6,419 nt of DNA from Pseudonocardiales bacterium (GTDB taxonomy: Bacteria > Actinomycetota > Actinomycetes > Mycobacteriales > Jatrophihabitantaceae). The notes beneath the pieces are model-generated. The model made no database searches and was not told the origin of the DNA. It worked only from the letters and a program-made list of their open reading frames with translations. Of the stretch, positions 1-6,040 are shown piece by piece. Position 1 is the stretch's first letter. Each line of letters begins with the position of its first letter. A program made the translations under genes and the position numbers. The stretch is from the NCBI GenBank assembly GCA_030840415.1, contig JAVEEO010000447.1, positions 1 through 6,419 of the forward strand. Reading direction: 5' to 3'.

Positions 1-518
1 CCGGCACCAACCACGCCCGGTACCTGATGCGCAAGCTGGCGGCCACCCCGAAGGCCAGCGCGGGACGGCGCGGCGACCTGGCGCTGGCGCTCGAGCAGGT
101 GCGGCGGCCGCCGCGGCGACGCGGCATGGTGGTGGTGATCTCGGACTTCCTCGGCGACCAGGACTGGGAACGTCCGCTGCGCGGGCTGGGCGACCGGCAC
201 GAGCTGCTCGGCATCGAGGTGCTGGACCCGCGCGAGCTCGAGCTGCCGGCCGCCGGCCTGGTCACCTTCGTCGACCCCGAGACCGGCGAGCAGCTGGAGG
301 TGCAGACCTCCGATGCCCAGCTGCGGCAGCGCTACGCCGCCGCCGCCGCCGAGCAGCGCGCCCAGATCGCCTCGATGCTGCGCCGGGCCGGAGCCGACCA
401 GTTGCGGCTGCGCACCGACTCGGACTGGCTGTCCGACATCGTCAAGTTCGTTGTCACCCGCCGTCGCGGGGTGGCGGTCCGGCCACCCTCGCGCGCCGGA
501 ATGATCGGGGTGCACTGA
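1..518 (+). CDS. DUF58 domain protein, C-terminal part (5' end outside window)
   Basis: This is the 3' end of a gene open from the window edge (reading frame begins at base 3, so there is no reason to take the ATG at 27 as the start); about 171 residues are visible. The core GMVVVISDFLG, followed by RHELLGIEVLDPRE, a VDPETGE stretch and a final TDSDWLSDIVKFVV, matches the C-terminal half of DUF58 proteins such as mycobacterial Rv1480. DUF58 proteins have a degenerate von Willebrand A-like fold and are usually encoded between a MoxR AAA+ ATPase and VWA membrane proteins; the set is thought to act as a chaperone or metal-insertion system, but the substrate is unknown. The stop TGA overlaps the next gene's ATG by one base (TGATG), which implies translational coupling. 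The tail ends in a basic, Pro/Arg-rich segment. I am confident of the family; the exact role is not established. Confidence 0.88.
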   Translation, partial: GTNHARYLMRKLAATPKASAGRRGDLALALEQVRRPPRRRGMVVVISDFLGDQDWERPLRGLGDRHELLGIEVLDPRELELPAAGLVTFVDPETGEQLEVQTSDAQLRQRYAAAAAEQRAQIASMLRRAGADQLRLRTDSDWLSDIVKFVVTRRRGVAVRPPSRAGMIGVH

Positions 519-1474
519 TGCATTTTCGGTCGCCGCTCTGGCTGCTGATCCTGCTGGCCGTCGCCGCGGTGGCGCTGGCCTACCTGCTGGTGCAACTGCG
601 CCGGCGCAAGTTCGTGGCGCGGTTCAGCAACACCCAACTGCTGGCCAGCGTGGTGCCCCGGCGGCCGGGCTGGCGGCGGCACCTGACCTTCGCGCTGCTG
701 CTGGTCGCGCTGACCGTGCTGTCACTGGGGGTGGCCGGCCCGACCGCCAGCGTCCGGGTGCCGCAGGAGAAGGCCACCGTGATGCTGGCCATCGACGTGT
801 CGCTGTCGATGCAGGCCACCGACGTGCTGCCCAGCCGGCTGCAGGCCGCCCAGCAGGCTGCCGAGGAGTTCGCCGACCTGCTGCCCAAGCGGATCAACCT
901 CGGGTTGGTCAAGTTCGGCCGGTCCGGCAACGTGCTGGTGCCGCCGACCCTGGACCGCGAGGTCGTCAAGCGCGCCATCGCCGGCCTGCAGTTGGAGCAG
1001 TACACCGCCATCGGCGAGGGGGTGTTTGCCTGCCTGGACGCACTGGCCACCTTCAGCCGGACCTCCACCGCGGCGAACGAGAAGCCGGCACCGGCCCGGG
1101 TGGTGCTGCTGTCCGACGGGTACAACACCGTCGGGCGCAAGGTCTCCGAGGCCGCCGACGAGGCCAAGAAGATGAGCACGCCGGTCTCGACCATCGCCTT
1201 CGGCACCGACAGCGGCACGGTCGAGGTGCAGGGCACCGTGCAGGCGGTGCCCTCGGACAAGGTCACGCTGCGCGGCCTGGCCCAGGCCACCGGCGGCTCG
1301 TTCCACACCGCGGCCTCGGTCGAGGAGCTGAAGTCGGTCTACAAGGACATCGGCTCGCAGATCGGCTACACCACCGCGCAGCGCGACATCAGCTGGCGGT
1401 TCATGCTGGCCGGCCTGCTGCTGGCGATGGCCGCCGGAGCCACCTCGTTGCTCTGGTCGGGCCGGCTCAGCTGA
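518..1474 (+). CDS. VWA domain membrane protein of the MoxR-DUF58-VWA cluster (Rv1481-like)
   Basis: The product is 318 aa. Two N-terminal hydrophobic helices (about residues 7-27 and 57-74) flank a basic cytoplasmic loop (RRRK at 28-31), and a third helix lies at about 294-312. The soluble domain between them (about 85-285) is a von Willebrand A domain with a complete metal-ion-dependent adhesion site: DVSLS (D93, S95, S97), T163 in the YTAIGEG segment, and D200 in VLLSDG. It is therefore predicted to bind Mg2+ or Mn2+ and a protein ligand outside the membrane, as expected for BatA-like and Rv1481-like proteins working with MoxR. The start ATG overlaps the upstream stop (TGATG) with a weak GGGG at 507-510, so translation is probably coupled. 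Length and order fit the mycobacterial locus, where this gene precedes fabG1. No truncation or missing MIDAS residue is seen. Confidence 0.9.
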   Translation: MHFRSPLWLLILLAVAAVALAYLLVQLRRRKFVARFSNTQLLASVVPRRPGWRRHLTFALLLVALTVLSLGVAGPTASVRVPQEKATVMLAIDVSLSMQATDVLPSRLQAAQQAAEEFADLLPKRINLGLVKFGRSGNVLVPPTLDREVVKRAIAGLQLEQYTAIGEGVFACLDALATFSRTSTAANEKPAPARVVLLSDGYNTVGRKVSEAADEAKKMSTPVSTIAFGTDSGTVEVQGTVQAVPSDKVTLRGLAQATGGSFHTAASVEELKSVYKDIGSQIGYTTAQRDISWRFMLAGLLLAMAAGATSLLWSGRLS

Positions 1475-1504
1475 ACGCCAGGCGTCGGAGTTACGCGGGC
1501 CTGA

Positions 1505-2245
<741 letters not shown>

Positions 2246-2297
2246 CCGATTCGACGGAGGACCGGGCTCGTCACCGGCTGAGGGGAACTGAGGCGAC

Positions 2298-3065
2298 ATG
2301 GGACTGCTGGACGGCAAGCGGCTGCTGATCACCGGCGTGATCACCGACTCCTCGATCGCGTACGCGGTCGCCAGGGTGGCCCAGGAGCAGGGCGCCGAGG
2401 TGGTGCTGACCGGCTTCGGGCGGCTGTCACTGGTCGAGCGGGTGGCCCGCCGGCTGCCCAAGCCCGCGCCGGTGGTCGAGCTGGACGTCACCTCGGCCGA
2501 GCACCTGCAGGCGCTGCCGGACCGGGTCCGCGAACACGTCGACGGCCTGGACGGCGTGCTGCACTCGATCGGCTTCGCCCCGGCGTCCTGCCTCGGCGAG
2601 AGCTTTCTGGACGCGCCGTTCGCCGATGTGGCCACCGCGATGGAGGTCTCGGCGTTCAGCTTCAAGTCCCTCGCGGTCGCGACGCTGCCACTGTTCGGCG
2701 AGGCCGGCGGCTCGATCATCGGAATGGACTTCGACGCAAGGGTGGCCTGGCCCGCCTACAACTGGATGGGGGTGGCCAAGGCGGCGCTGGAGTCCACCTC
2801 GCGCTACCTGGCCCGCGAGCTGGGTCCGCGCCGGATCCGGGTGAACCTGGTGGCCGCCGGCCCGGTGCGCACCATGGCGGCCAAGAGCATCCCGGGCTTC
2901 GTCCAGTTCGAGGAGGCCTGGGCGCCGCGGGCCCCGCTGGGCTGGGACATCAACGACGCCACCCCGGTCGCGATGAGCTGCGCGGCGTTGCTGTCGGACT
3001 GGTTCCCGGCCACCACCGGCGAGCTGGTGCATGTCGACGGCGGCTTCCACGCCATGGGGGTCTGA
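2298..3065 (+). CDS. fabI: Enoyl-[ACP] reductase (NADH), FabI/InhA family with short substrate loop
   Basis: The product catalyses the last reductive step of each fatty acid elongation cycle, trans-2-enoyl-ACP to acyl-ACP. Its 255 aa show the divergent SDR features of FabI/InhA: GVITDSSIA nucleotide loop (13-21), HSIGF (89-93, with S90 equivalent to the isoniazid-linked Ser94 of InhA), MDFD (143-146), and the Y-x6-K pair Y154/K161 in PAYNWMGVAK. Several segments (DGKR, ARVAQEQGA, MDFD, PAYNWM, RAPLGW, DATPVA) are close to mycobacterial InhA. However, the substrate-binding loop after AAGPVRTMA is about 10 residues shorter than in InhA as I recall it, and its KSIPGF looks like Streptomyces FabI. 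A chain-length preference shorter than that of InhA is therefore inferred. ATG 2298 has GAGG four bases upstream. The gene lies 52 nt after fabG, probably in the same operon. Confidence 0.94.
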   Translation: MGLLDGKRLLITGVITDSSIAYAVARVAQEQGAEVVLTGFGRLSLVERVARRLPKPAPVVELDVTSAEHLQALPDRVREHVDGLDGVLHSIGFAPASCLGESFLDAPFADVATAMEVSAFSFKSLAVATLPLFGEAGGSIIGMDFDARVAWPAYNWMGVAKAALESTSRYLARELGPRRIRVNLVAAGPVRTMAAKSIPGFVQFEEAWAPRAPLGWDINDATPVAMSCAALLSDWFPATTGELVHVDGGFHAMGV

Positions 3066-3074
3066 GGTCGCCGG

Positions 3075-3080
3075 TAGCTT
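3075..3080 (+). promoter_or_regulatory. Predicted -10 element of a leaderless hemH promoter
   Basis: TAGCTT ends exactly 7 nt before the hemH GTG at 3088. The AGGA just before the start abuts the GTG and is too close to work as a normal Shine-Dalgarno, which favours a leaderless mRNA. Any -35 contact would fall inside the 3' end of fabI; none matching TTGACA is seen. If real, hemH can be transcribed independently of the fab genes although only 22 nt separate them. Confidence 0.5.
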
Positions 3081-3087
3081 GGTAGGA

Positions 3088-4146
3088 GTGACCGAACCAC
3101 TCGTCGACTCCTTCCTGCTGCTGTCCTTCGGCGGCCCGCAGGGCCCGGACGAGGTGATGCCGTTCCTGCGCAACGTCACCGCCGGTCGCGGGGTGCCGGA
3201 CGAGCGGCTGGCGGCGGTAGCCGAGCACTACCAGCACTTCGGCGGGATCTCGCCGATCACGGCCCAGAACCAGGCACTGCTGGCGGCGCTGGCCGCCGAG
3301 TTCGACCGCCGCGGGATCGAGCTGCCGCTGTACTTCGGCAACCGCAACTGGCACCCCTTCGTCACCGACACCGCCCGGCAGATGGCCGCCGACGGCCGCC
3401 GGCACGCGCTGGTGCTGGCCACCAGCGCCACCGGCTCGTACTCCGGCTGCCGGCAGTACCGCGAGGACCTGGCGCGGGCGGCCACCGGACTGGACGCGGC
3501 GCCGGCCGGCGCCGTCCGGTTCACCAAGCTGCGGCACTACTTCGACCATCCCGGCTTCATCGCCGCGAACGCCACCGCGGTCCGGACGGCGCTGGCCGGG
3601 CTGGCGCCCGGGCTGCGCGAGCAGGCCCGGCTGGTGTTCACCGCGCACTCGATCCCGGTGGCGATGAACGACACCGCGGGCCCGGACGGCGGCCTCTACC
3701 TGGCCCAGCACCGCGAGACCGCCCGGCTGGTGGCCGAGGCGGTGCGCGGCCCGGGTGCCGACTTCGACCTGGTGTGGCAGTCCCGGTCCGGCCCACCGCA
3801 GGTGCCCTGGCTGGAACCCGACATCAACGACCACCTGCGGGCGCTGGCGGCCGCCGGCGTGCCGGCCGTGCTGGTGGCGCCCACCGGCTTCGTCTCAGAC
3901 CACCTCGAGGTGCTCTGGGACCTGGACAACGAGGCCCGGGAGACCGCCGCCGAGCTGGGCCTGGAATTCGTCCGGGCCGGCACGGCGGGTACCGACCCGG
4001 ACTTCGTAGCCGGGCTGGCCGATCTGGTGGAGGAGCAGTTGACCGGCCGGCCGCCGGCCTACCTGGGCGGCCTCGGGCTGTGCGGGCAACGCTGCCCCGA
4101 CGGCTGCTGCCCGGCGCCGGTGCGTCGCGGCCCCGGGGCGGGCTGA
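3088..4146 (+). CDS. hemH: Ferrochelatase, actinobacterial coproporphyrin type (CpfC) with [2Fe-2S] cysteines
   Basis: The enzyme inserts Fe2+ into a porphyrin; in actinobacteria the family acts on coproporphyrin III in the coproporphyrin-dependent heme pathway. The 352-aa product opens with LLLSFGGPQGPDEVMPFL (residues 10-27), followed by HFGGISPI (50-57), the catalytic His in TAHSIP (H187), QSRSGPP (231-237), WLEPDI (241-246) and VSDHLEVLWDLD with the conserved acidic E274. Five cysteines, C121 and C332/C336/C340/C341, fit the one-plus-three ligand plan of [2Fe-2S] ferrochelatases, with one to spare. The start is GTG 3088: an upstream ATG at 3031 would overlap fabI and add 19 residues with no family support. 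A TAGCTT box 7 nt upstream suggests a leaderless transcript. Position after inhA/fabI matches hemZ of mycobacteria. A short Pro/Arg/Gly tail follows the cysteine cluster. Confidence 0.94.
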   Translation: MTEPLVDSFLLLSFGGPQGPDEVMPFLRNVTAGRGVPDERLAAVAEHYQHFGGISPITAQNQALLAALAAEFDRRGIELPLYFGNRNWHPFVTDTARQMAADGRRHALVLATSATGSYSGCRQYREDLARAATGLDAAPAGAVRFTKLRHYFDHPGFIAANATAVRTALAGLAPGLREQARLVFTAHSIPVAMNDTAGPDGGLYLAQHRETARLVAEAVRGPGADFDLVWQSRSGPPQVPWLEPDINDHLRALAAAGVPAVLVAPTGFVSDHLEVLWDLDNEARETAAELGLEFVRAGTAGTDPDFVAGLADLVEEQLTGRPPAYLGGLGLCGQRCPDGCCPAPVRRGPGAG

Positions 4147-4198
4147 GACTCCGCCCGCAAGCCCCTGCCCCTGCGGGTGCGCCGGCTGAGACTCCGCC
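4141..4198 (+). repeat. Direct repeat of the hemH stop-codon region
   Basis: GGCTGAGACTCCGCC occurs at 4141-4155, containing the hemH stop TGA, and again exactly at 4184-4198, an offset of 43 bp. The second copy is non-coding and puts TGA in a different frame. The unit is short, but a 15-nt perfect match at this distance is unlikely by chance even in GC-rich DNA. Confidence 0.75.
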
Positions 4199-4242
4199 GG
4201 GAAGCGTCCGCCCCGGGGGCGGCCGAAGCCGCGCCGGCTCGG
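4154..4242. terminator. GC-rich hairpins in the hemH / hypothetical convergent gap
   Basis: Three potential stems lie between the two convergent stop codons: CCCGCA/TGCGGG at 4154-4159 and 4172-4177 (12-nt loop), the near-palindrome CCGCCCCGGGGGCGG at 4208-4222, and CCG-AGCCG/CGGCT-CGG at 4223-4242 with a CGC loop and one bulged A. None is followed by a T tract, as is common for actinobacterial terminators. The position suggests bidirectional termination; this is inferred from structure only. Confidence 0.4.
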
Positions 4243-4251
4243 GGCCGCCGC

Positions 4252-5007
4252 TCAGGATCCGGCGGAGACCTCTGCCGCGGCGTTGTAGCCGGCCAGCAGC
4301 GCCCGGCGGACCGCCAGCCGCAGCGGAGCCAGCGCCTGGTCGCGATCGGCGACGGCACCGGCGGTGAGCTGGGCGGTGTCGTCGGAGTCGACCACCACCA
4401 GCACCGCGGACAGCCGCTCCGCCTGCGCGATCAGCCGGACCGCCCGCGGCGGGTGGCTGGCCGGCAGGTGCAGCCGCTCGCCGGCCCGCCGGGCGTCCGA
4501 AAGTGCCGGGGCGATGTCGGTCAGCCAGCTGGTGAGGCCCCGGCGGGCGAACAGCGAGGCGGTCTCGCGGATCGATTCGGTCAGCTCGTGCTCGGCGTCG
4601 GCCATGCTGATCGGGTCCGGCGGCAGCCCGGTCACCTCGGCCCGGTGCCAGATCAGCTCCCGGCCGGCGCTGCTGGGGGTGTCCCGCCCGGCCAGCACGG
4701 TCAGCCCGAAGTCGCGCCCGTAGACGGCCTCGCCGGCCTCCAGTGCGGCAGCGCGGAAGGGGGACGGGCCGGCCAGGCCGCGGACGTCGCCGGGCACCGG
4801 CAGGGCCAGGGTCAGCACCGAGGTGCCGGCCCGCTTCCATTCGGCCAGCGCGGCGCCGACCGGGTTCGGACCGGGGCCGAAGCCGGGGCCGCCGACGTGC
4901 CGGCCGGAGCCGGTGACCGCGTCGAGCACGTCGTCGAAGGCCGCCGCGCCTGCCAGCCAGGCGGAGCCCCAGGCAGCGAGCTGAGCACATCGTCGTTCGT
5001 TCGGCAC
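4252..5007 (-). CDS. Conserved actinobacterial hypothetical protein (Rv1486c-like)
   Basis: Function is unknown. The 251-aa product has no clear signal peptide, no membrane helix and no catalytic motif I recognise. Visible features are an N-terminal AAWGSAWLAG segment, LALPVPGDVRGLAGP (67-81), which I recall as typical of this family, a Trp-containing RELIW at 116-120, a helical middle (about 135-180) and an Ala/Leu-rich C-terminal helix after VVVDSDD (204-210). The same position, convergent and just downstream of ferrochelatase, is occupied by Rv1486c in M. tuberculosis, so I assign orthology mainly by synteny plus these segments. The start GTG at 5007 was chosen because the family-like sequence begins there and a TACCGT box lies 8 nt upstream; the frame stays open much further (to beyond 5600), but that part is antisense to the DUF3097 gene. 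It diverges from DUF3097 across 78 nt. Confidence 0.75.
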   Translation of the reverse strand: MPNERRCAQLAAWGSAWLAGAAAFDDVLDAVTGSGRHVGGPGFGPGPNPVGAALAEWKRAGTSVLTLALPVPGDVRGLAGPSPFRAAALEAGEAVYGRDFGLTVLAGRDTPSSAGRELIWHRAEVTGLPPDPISMADAEHELTESIRETASLFARRGLTSWLTDIAPALSDARRAGERLHLPASHPPRAVRLIAQAERLSAVLVVVDSDDTAQLTAGAVADRDQALAPLRLAVRRALLAGYNAAAEVSAGS

Positions 5008-5015
5008 AGCTGCCC

Positions 5016-5021
5016 ACGGTA
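5016..5021 (-). promoter_or_regulatory. Possible -10 element for the minus-strand hypothetical gene
   Basis: Read on the minus strand, TACCGT ends 8 nt before the GTG start at 5007. It fits TAnnnT, with one base more spacing than the plus-strand examples. No -35 is recognisable. It would drive a leaderless or nearly leaderless transcript and also supports the choice of start codon. Confidence 0.35.
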
Positions 5022-5051
5022 CCGAACACCTCCGACAGGCGTGTGCTTCGG
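5022..5051. promoter_or_regulatory. Imperfect inverted repeat between divergent promoters
   Basis: CCGAACAC (5022-5029) is complementary to GTGCTTCGG (5043-5051) apart from one extra C. The repeat lies between the two predicted -10 boxes of the divergent genes and covers where -35 contacts would be. It could be an operator, but the match is short and no regulator is identified. Confidence 0.25.
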
Positions 5052-5072
5052 CGCTGCCGTCGACTGAGTCCC

Positions 5073-5078
5073 TAAGCT
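5073..5078 (+). promoter_or_regulatory. Predicted -10 element of a leaderless DUF3097 promoter
   Basis: TAAGCT ends exactly 7 nt before the GTG at 5086. There is no purine-rich Shine-Dalgarno in the 7-nt interval (GCTTGGC), so a leaderless transcript is the simplest reading. No clear -35 is seen. The box is in the 78-nt divergent gap. Confidence 0.5.
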
Positions 5079-5085
5079 GCTTGGC

Positions 5086-5910
5086 GTGTATCCCGACGAC
5101 GTGCTGGCCTCGCGTTCTGCCCGCAACCGCAAGGCGGTCCGGCAGGTTCCGGCCGAGCCGGAGCTGGTGGTCGAGACCCCGGACGGCTACTGCGGCGCGG
5201 TCGTCGCACTGGGCCGGAGTGTGGTGGCTGGCGAGCGCCGGGACACCGTGGTGCTGGAGGACCGCTTCGGCGCGCGGCGGGAGTTCGCGATGCTGCCGGC
5301 CAGCTTCCTGCTGGAGGGTGAGCTGGTGACCCTGGTGCGACCGGCTCGGGCGGCGACCGCCCCGGCTCGCCCGGGCCGCACCGCGTCCGGTTCGGTGGCC
5401 GTCGCCGGGGTGCGGGCCCAGGTCGCCAAGGCCAGCCGGATCTGGGTCGAAGGGGTGCACGACGCCGCCCTGGTGGAGCGGATCTGGGGCGAGGACCTGC
5501 GCATCGAGGGGATCGTGGTCGAGCCGCTCGGCGGGATCGACGAGCTGGCCGAACTGGTTCGCGAGTTCGACCCCGGTCCCGGCCGGCGGCTGGGGGTGCT
5601 GGTGGACCACCTGGTGCCCGGTTCCAAGGAGAGCCGGATAGCGGCCACCGTGAAGTCACCGCACGTGCTGATCAACGGCCACCCGTACGTCGACATCTGG
5701 CAGGCGGTCAAGCCCACCGCCCTCGGTATCGGAGCCTGGCCGGTGATCGGACGCGACGTCGCCTGGAAGGACGGGATCGCCGCGGCGCTGGGCGTCTCGG
5801 ACGCCCGCGAGATGTGGCGCCGGGTGCTGGCCTCGGTCAACAGCTTCGCCGACGTCGAGGTGCCGTTGCTGCGCTCGGTTGAGGAACTGATCGACTTCGT
5901 GACCGCCTGA
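5086..5910 (+). CDS. DUF3097 family protein, possibly Toprim-like
   Basis: The product is 274 aa and belongs to the actinobacterial DUF3097 family of unknown function. An N-terminal beta-rich part (about 25-85, including VPAEPELVVETPDGYCGAVV and PASFLLEGELVTLVRP) is joined by an Ala/Pro/Arg linker (about 86-105) to a larger conserved domain. That domain contains IWVEGVHDAALVERIWGEDL (119-138), GIVVEPLGGIDEL, GVLVDHLVPGSKES (170-183), INGHPYVDIWQAVKP (196-210) and a C-terminal VEELIDFVT. The spacing of an acidic WVEG strand-helix (E122, D126) and a later VLVD strand (D174) resembles a Toprim fold, but the second Asp of the usual DxD is replaced by Leu176; enzymatic activity is unproven. GTG 5086 is preceded by TAAGCT at 7 nt, and MYPDDVLA fits the family start. 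It converges with the Eis-like gene; its stop region is duplicated downstream. Confidence 0.9.
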   Translation: MYPDDVLASRSARNRKAVRQVPAEPELVVETPDGYCGAVVALGRSVVAGERRDTVVLEDRFGARREFAMLPASFLLEGELVTLVRPARAATAPARPGRTASGSVAVAGVRAQVAKASRIWVEGVHDAALVERIWGEDLRIEGIVVEPLGGIDELAELVREFDPGPGRRLGVLVDHLVPGSKESRIAATVKSPHVLINGHPYVDIWQAVKPTALGIGAWPVIGRDVAWKDGIAAALGVSDAREMWRRVLASVNSFADVEVPLLRSVEELIDFVTA

Positions 5911-5946
5911 GGGCCGTGCCCACCTGAGGGGCGTGCCCGGCTGAGG
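5906..5946 (+). repeat. 17-bp tandem repeat of the DUF3097 stop-codon region
   Basis: CCTGAGGGCCGTGCCC (5906-5921, containing the stop TGA at 5908) is followed by CCTGAGGGGCGTGCCC (5923-5938), 15 of 16 identical, and a partial third GCTGAGG (5940-5946). The 17-bp period puts TGA at 5908, 5925 and 5942, one in each reading frame. The first two units each form a small GGGC/GCCC hairpin (5911-5921; 5929-5938). Confidence 0.75.
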
Positions 5947-6024
5947 ATCGCGCAGACCCGGGCCCGTCAGAATGGGTGGCGCAGACCCGGGCCGCGCAGA
6001 CCCGGGCCGCGCGGACCCGGGCCG
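5911..6024. terminator. Possible bidirectional termination region made of repeats
   Basis: The 114-nt gap between the convergent DUF3097 and Eis-like genes holds no gene. It is built from the small GGGC/GCCC hairpins of the 17-bp repeat and from four CCCGGG-centred units that can pair with one another. No T tract is present. A terminator role is inferred from position and folding potential only. Confidence 0.35.
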
Positions 6025-6040
6025 TCAGAACGGGGTGGCG
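5951..6040. repeat. Repeat block overlapping the 3' end of the Eis-like gene
   Basis: Four copies of CGCAGACCCGGGCC (the last is CGCGGACCCGGGCC) start at 5951, 5980, 5995 and 6010; the last three are spaced exactly 15 bp. In addition the whole 31-nt segment 5951-5981 is an imperfect copy of 6010-6040, which contains the Eis-like stop codon and its last few codons (CGTCAGAA then TGGGTGGCG versus CGGGGTGGCG). The duplicate differs by an indel, so on the minus strand it no longer encodes the same end. Confidence 0.8.

Noticed and set aside
1475..1485. ACGCCAGGCGT palindrome just after the VWA stop as an operator or terminator
   Set aside because: It is short, has a one-base centre, lies more than 40 nt from the fabG -10, and has no second copy or known matching regulator.
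3031..3087. Upstream ATG start for ferrochelatase
   Set aside because: It overlaps the fabI end, adds 19 residues not seen in ferrochelatases, and ignores the TAnnnT box placed 7 nt before GTG 3088.
4177..5067. Plus-strand open frame opposite the Rv1486c-like gene
   Set aside because: The translation is Gly/Arg/Gln-rich low complexity, covers the hemH terminator region and is antisense to a gene with family-like sequence and synteny support.
5008..5610. Extension of the minus-strand hypothetical upstream of GTG 5007
   Set aside because: The frame is open, but the added residues are His/Arg/Gln-rich shadow of DUF3097, and family-like sequence begins only near 5007.
5951..6023. Repeat array considered as a CRISPR
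   Set aside because: Units are about 14 nt, with one-base gaps between the last three and no unique spacers; there are no cas genes in the window.
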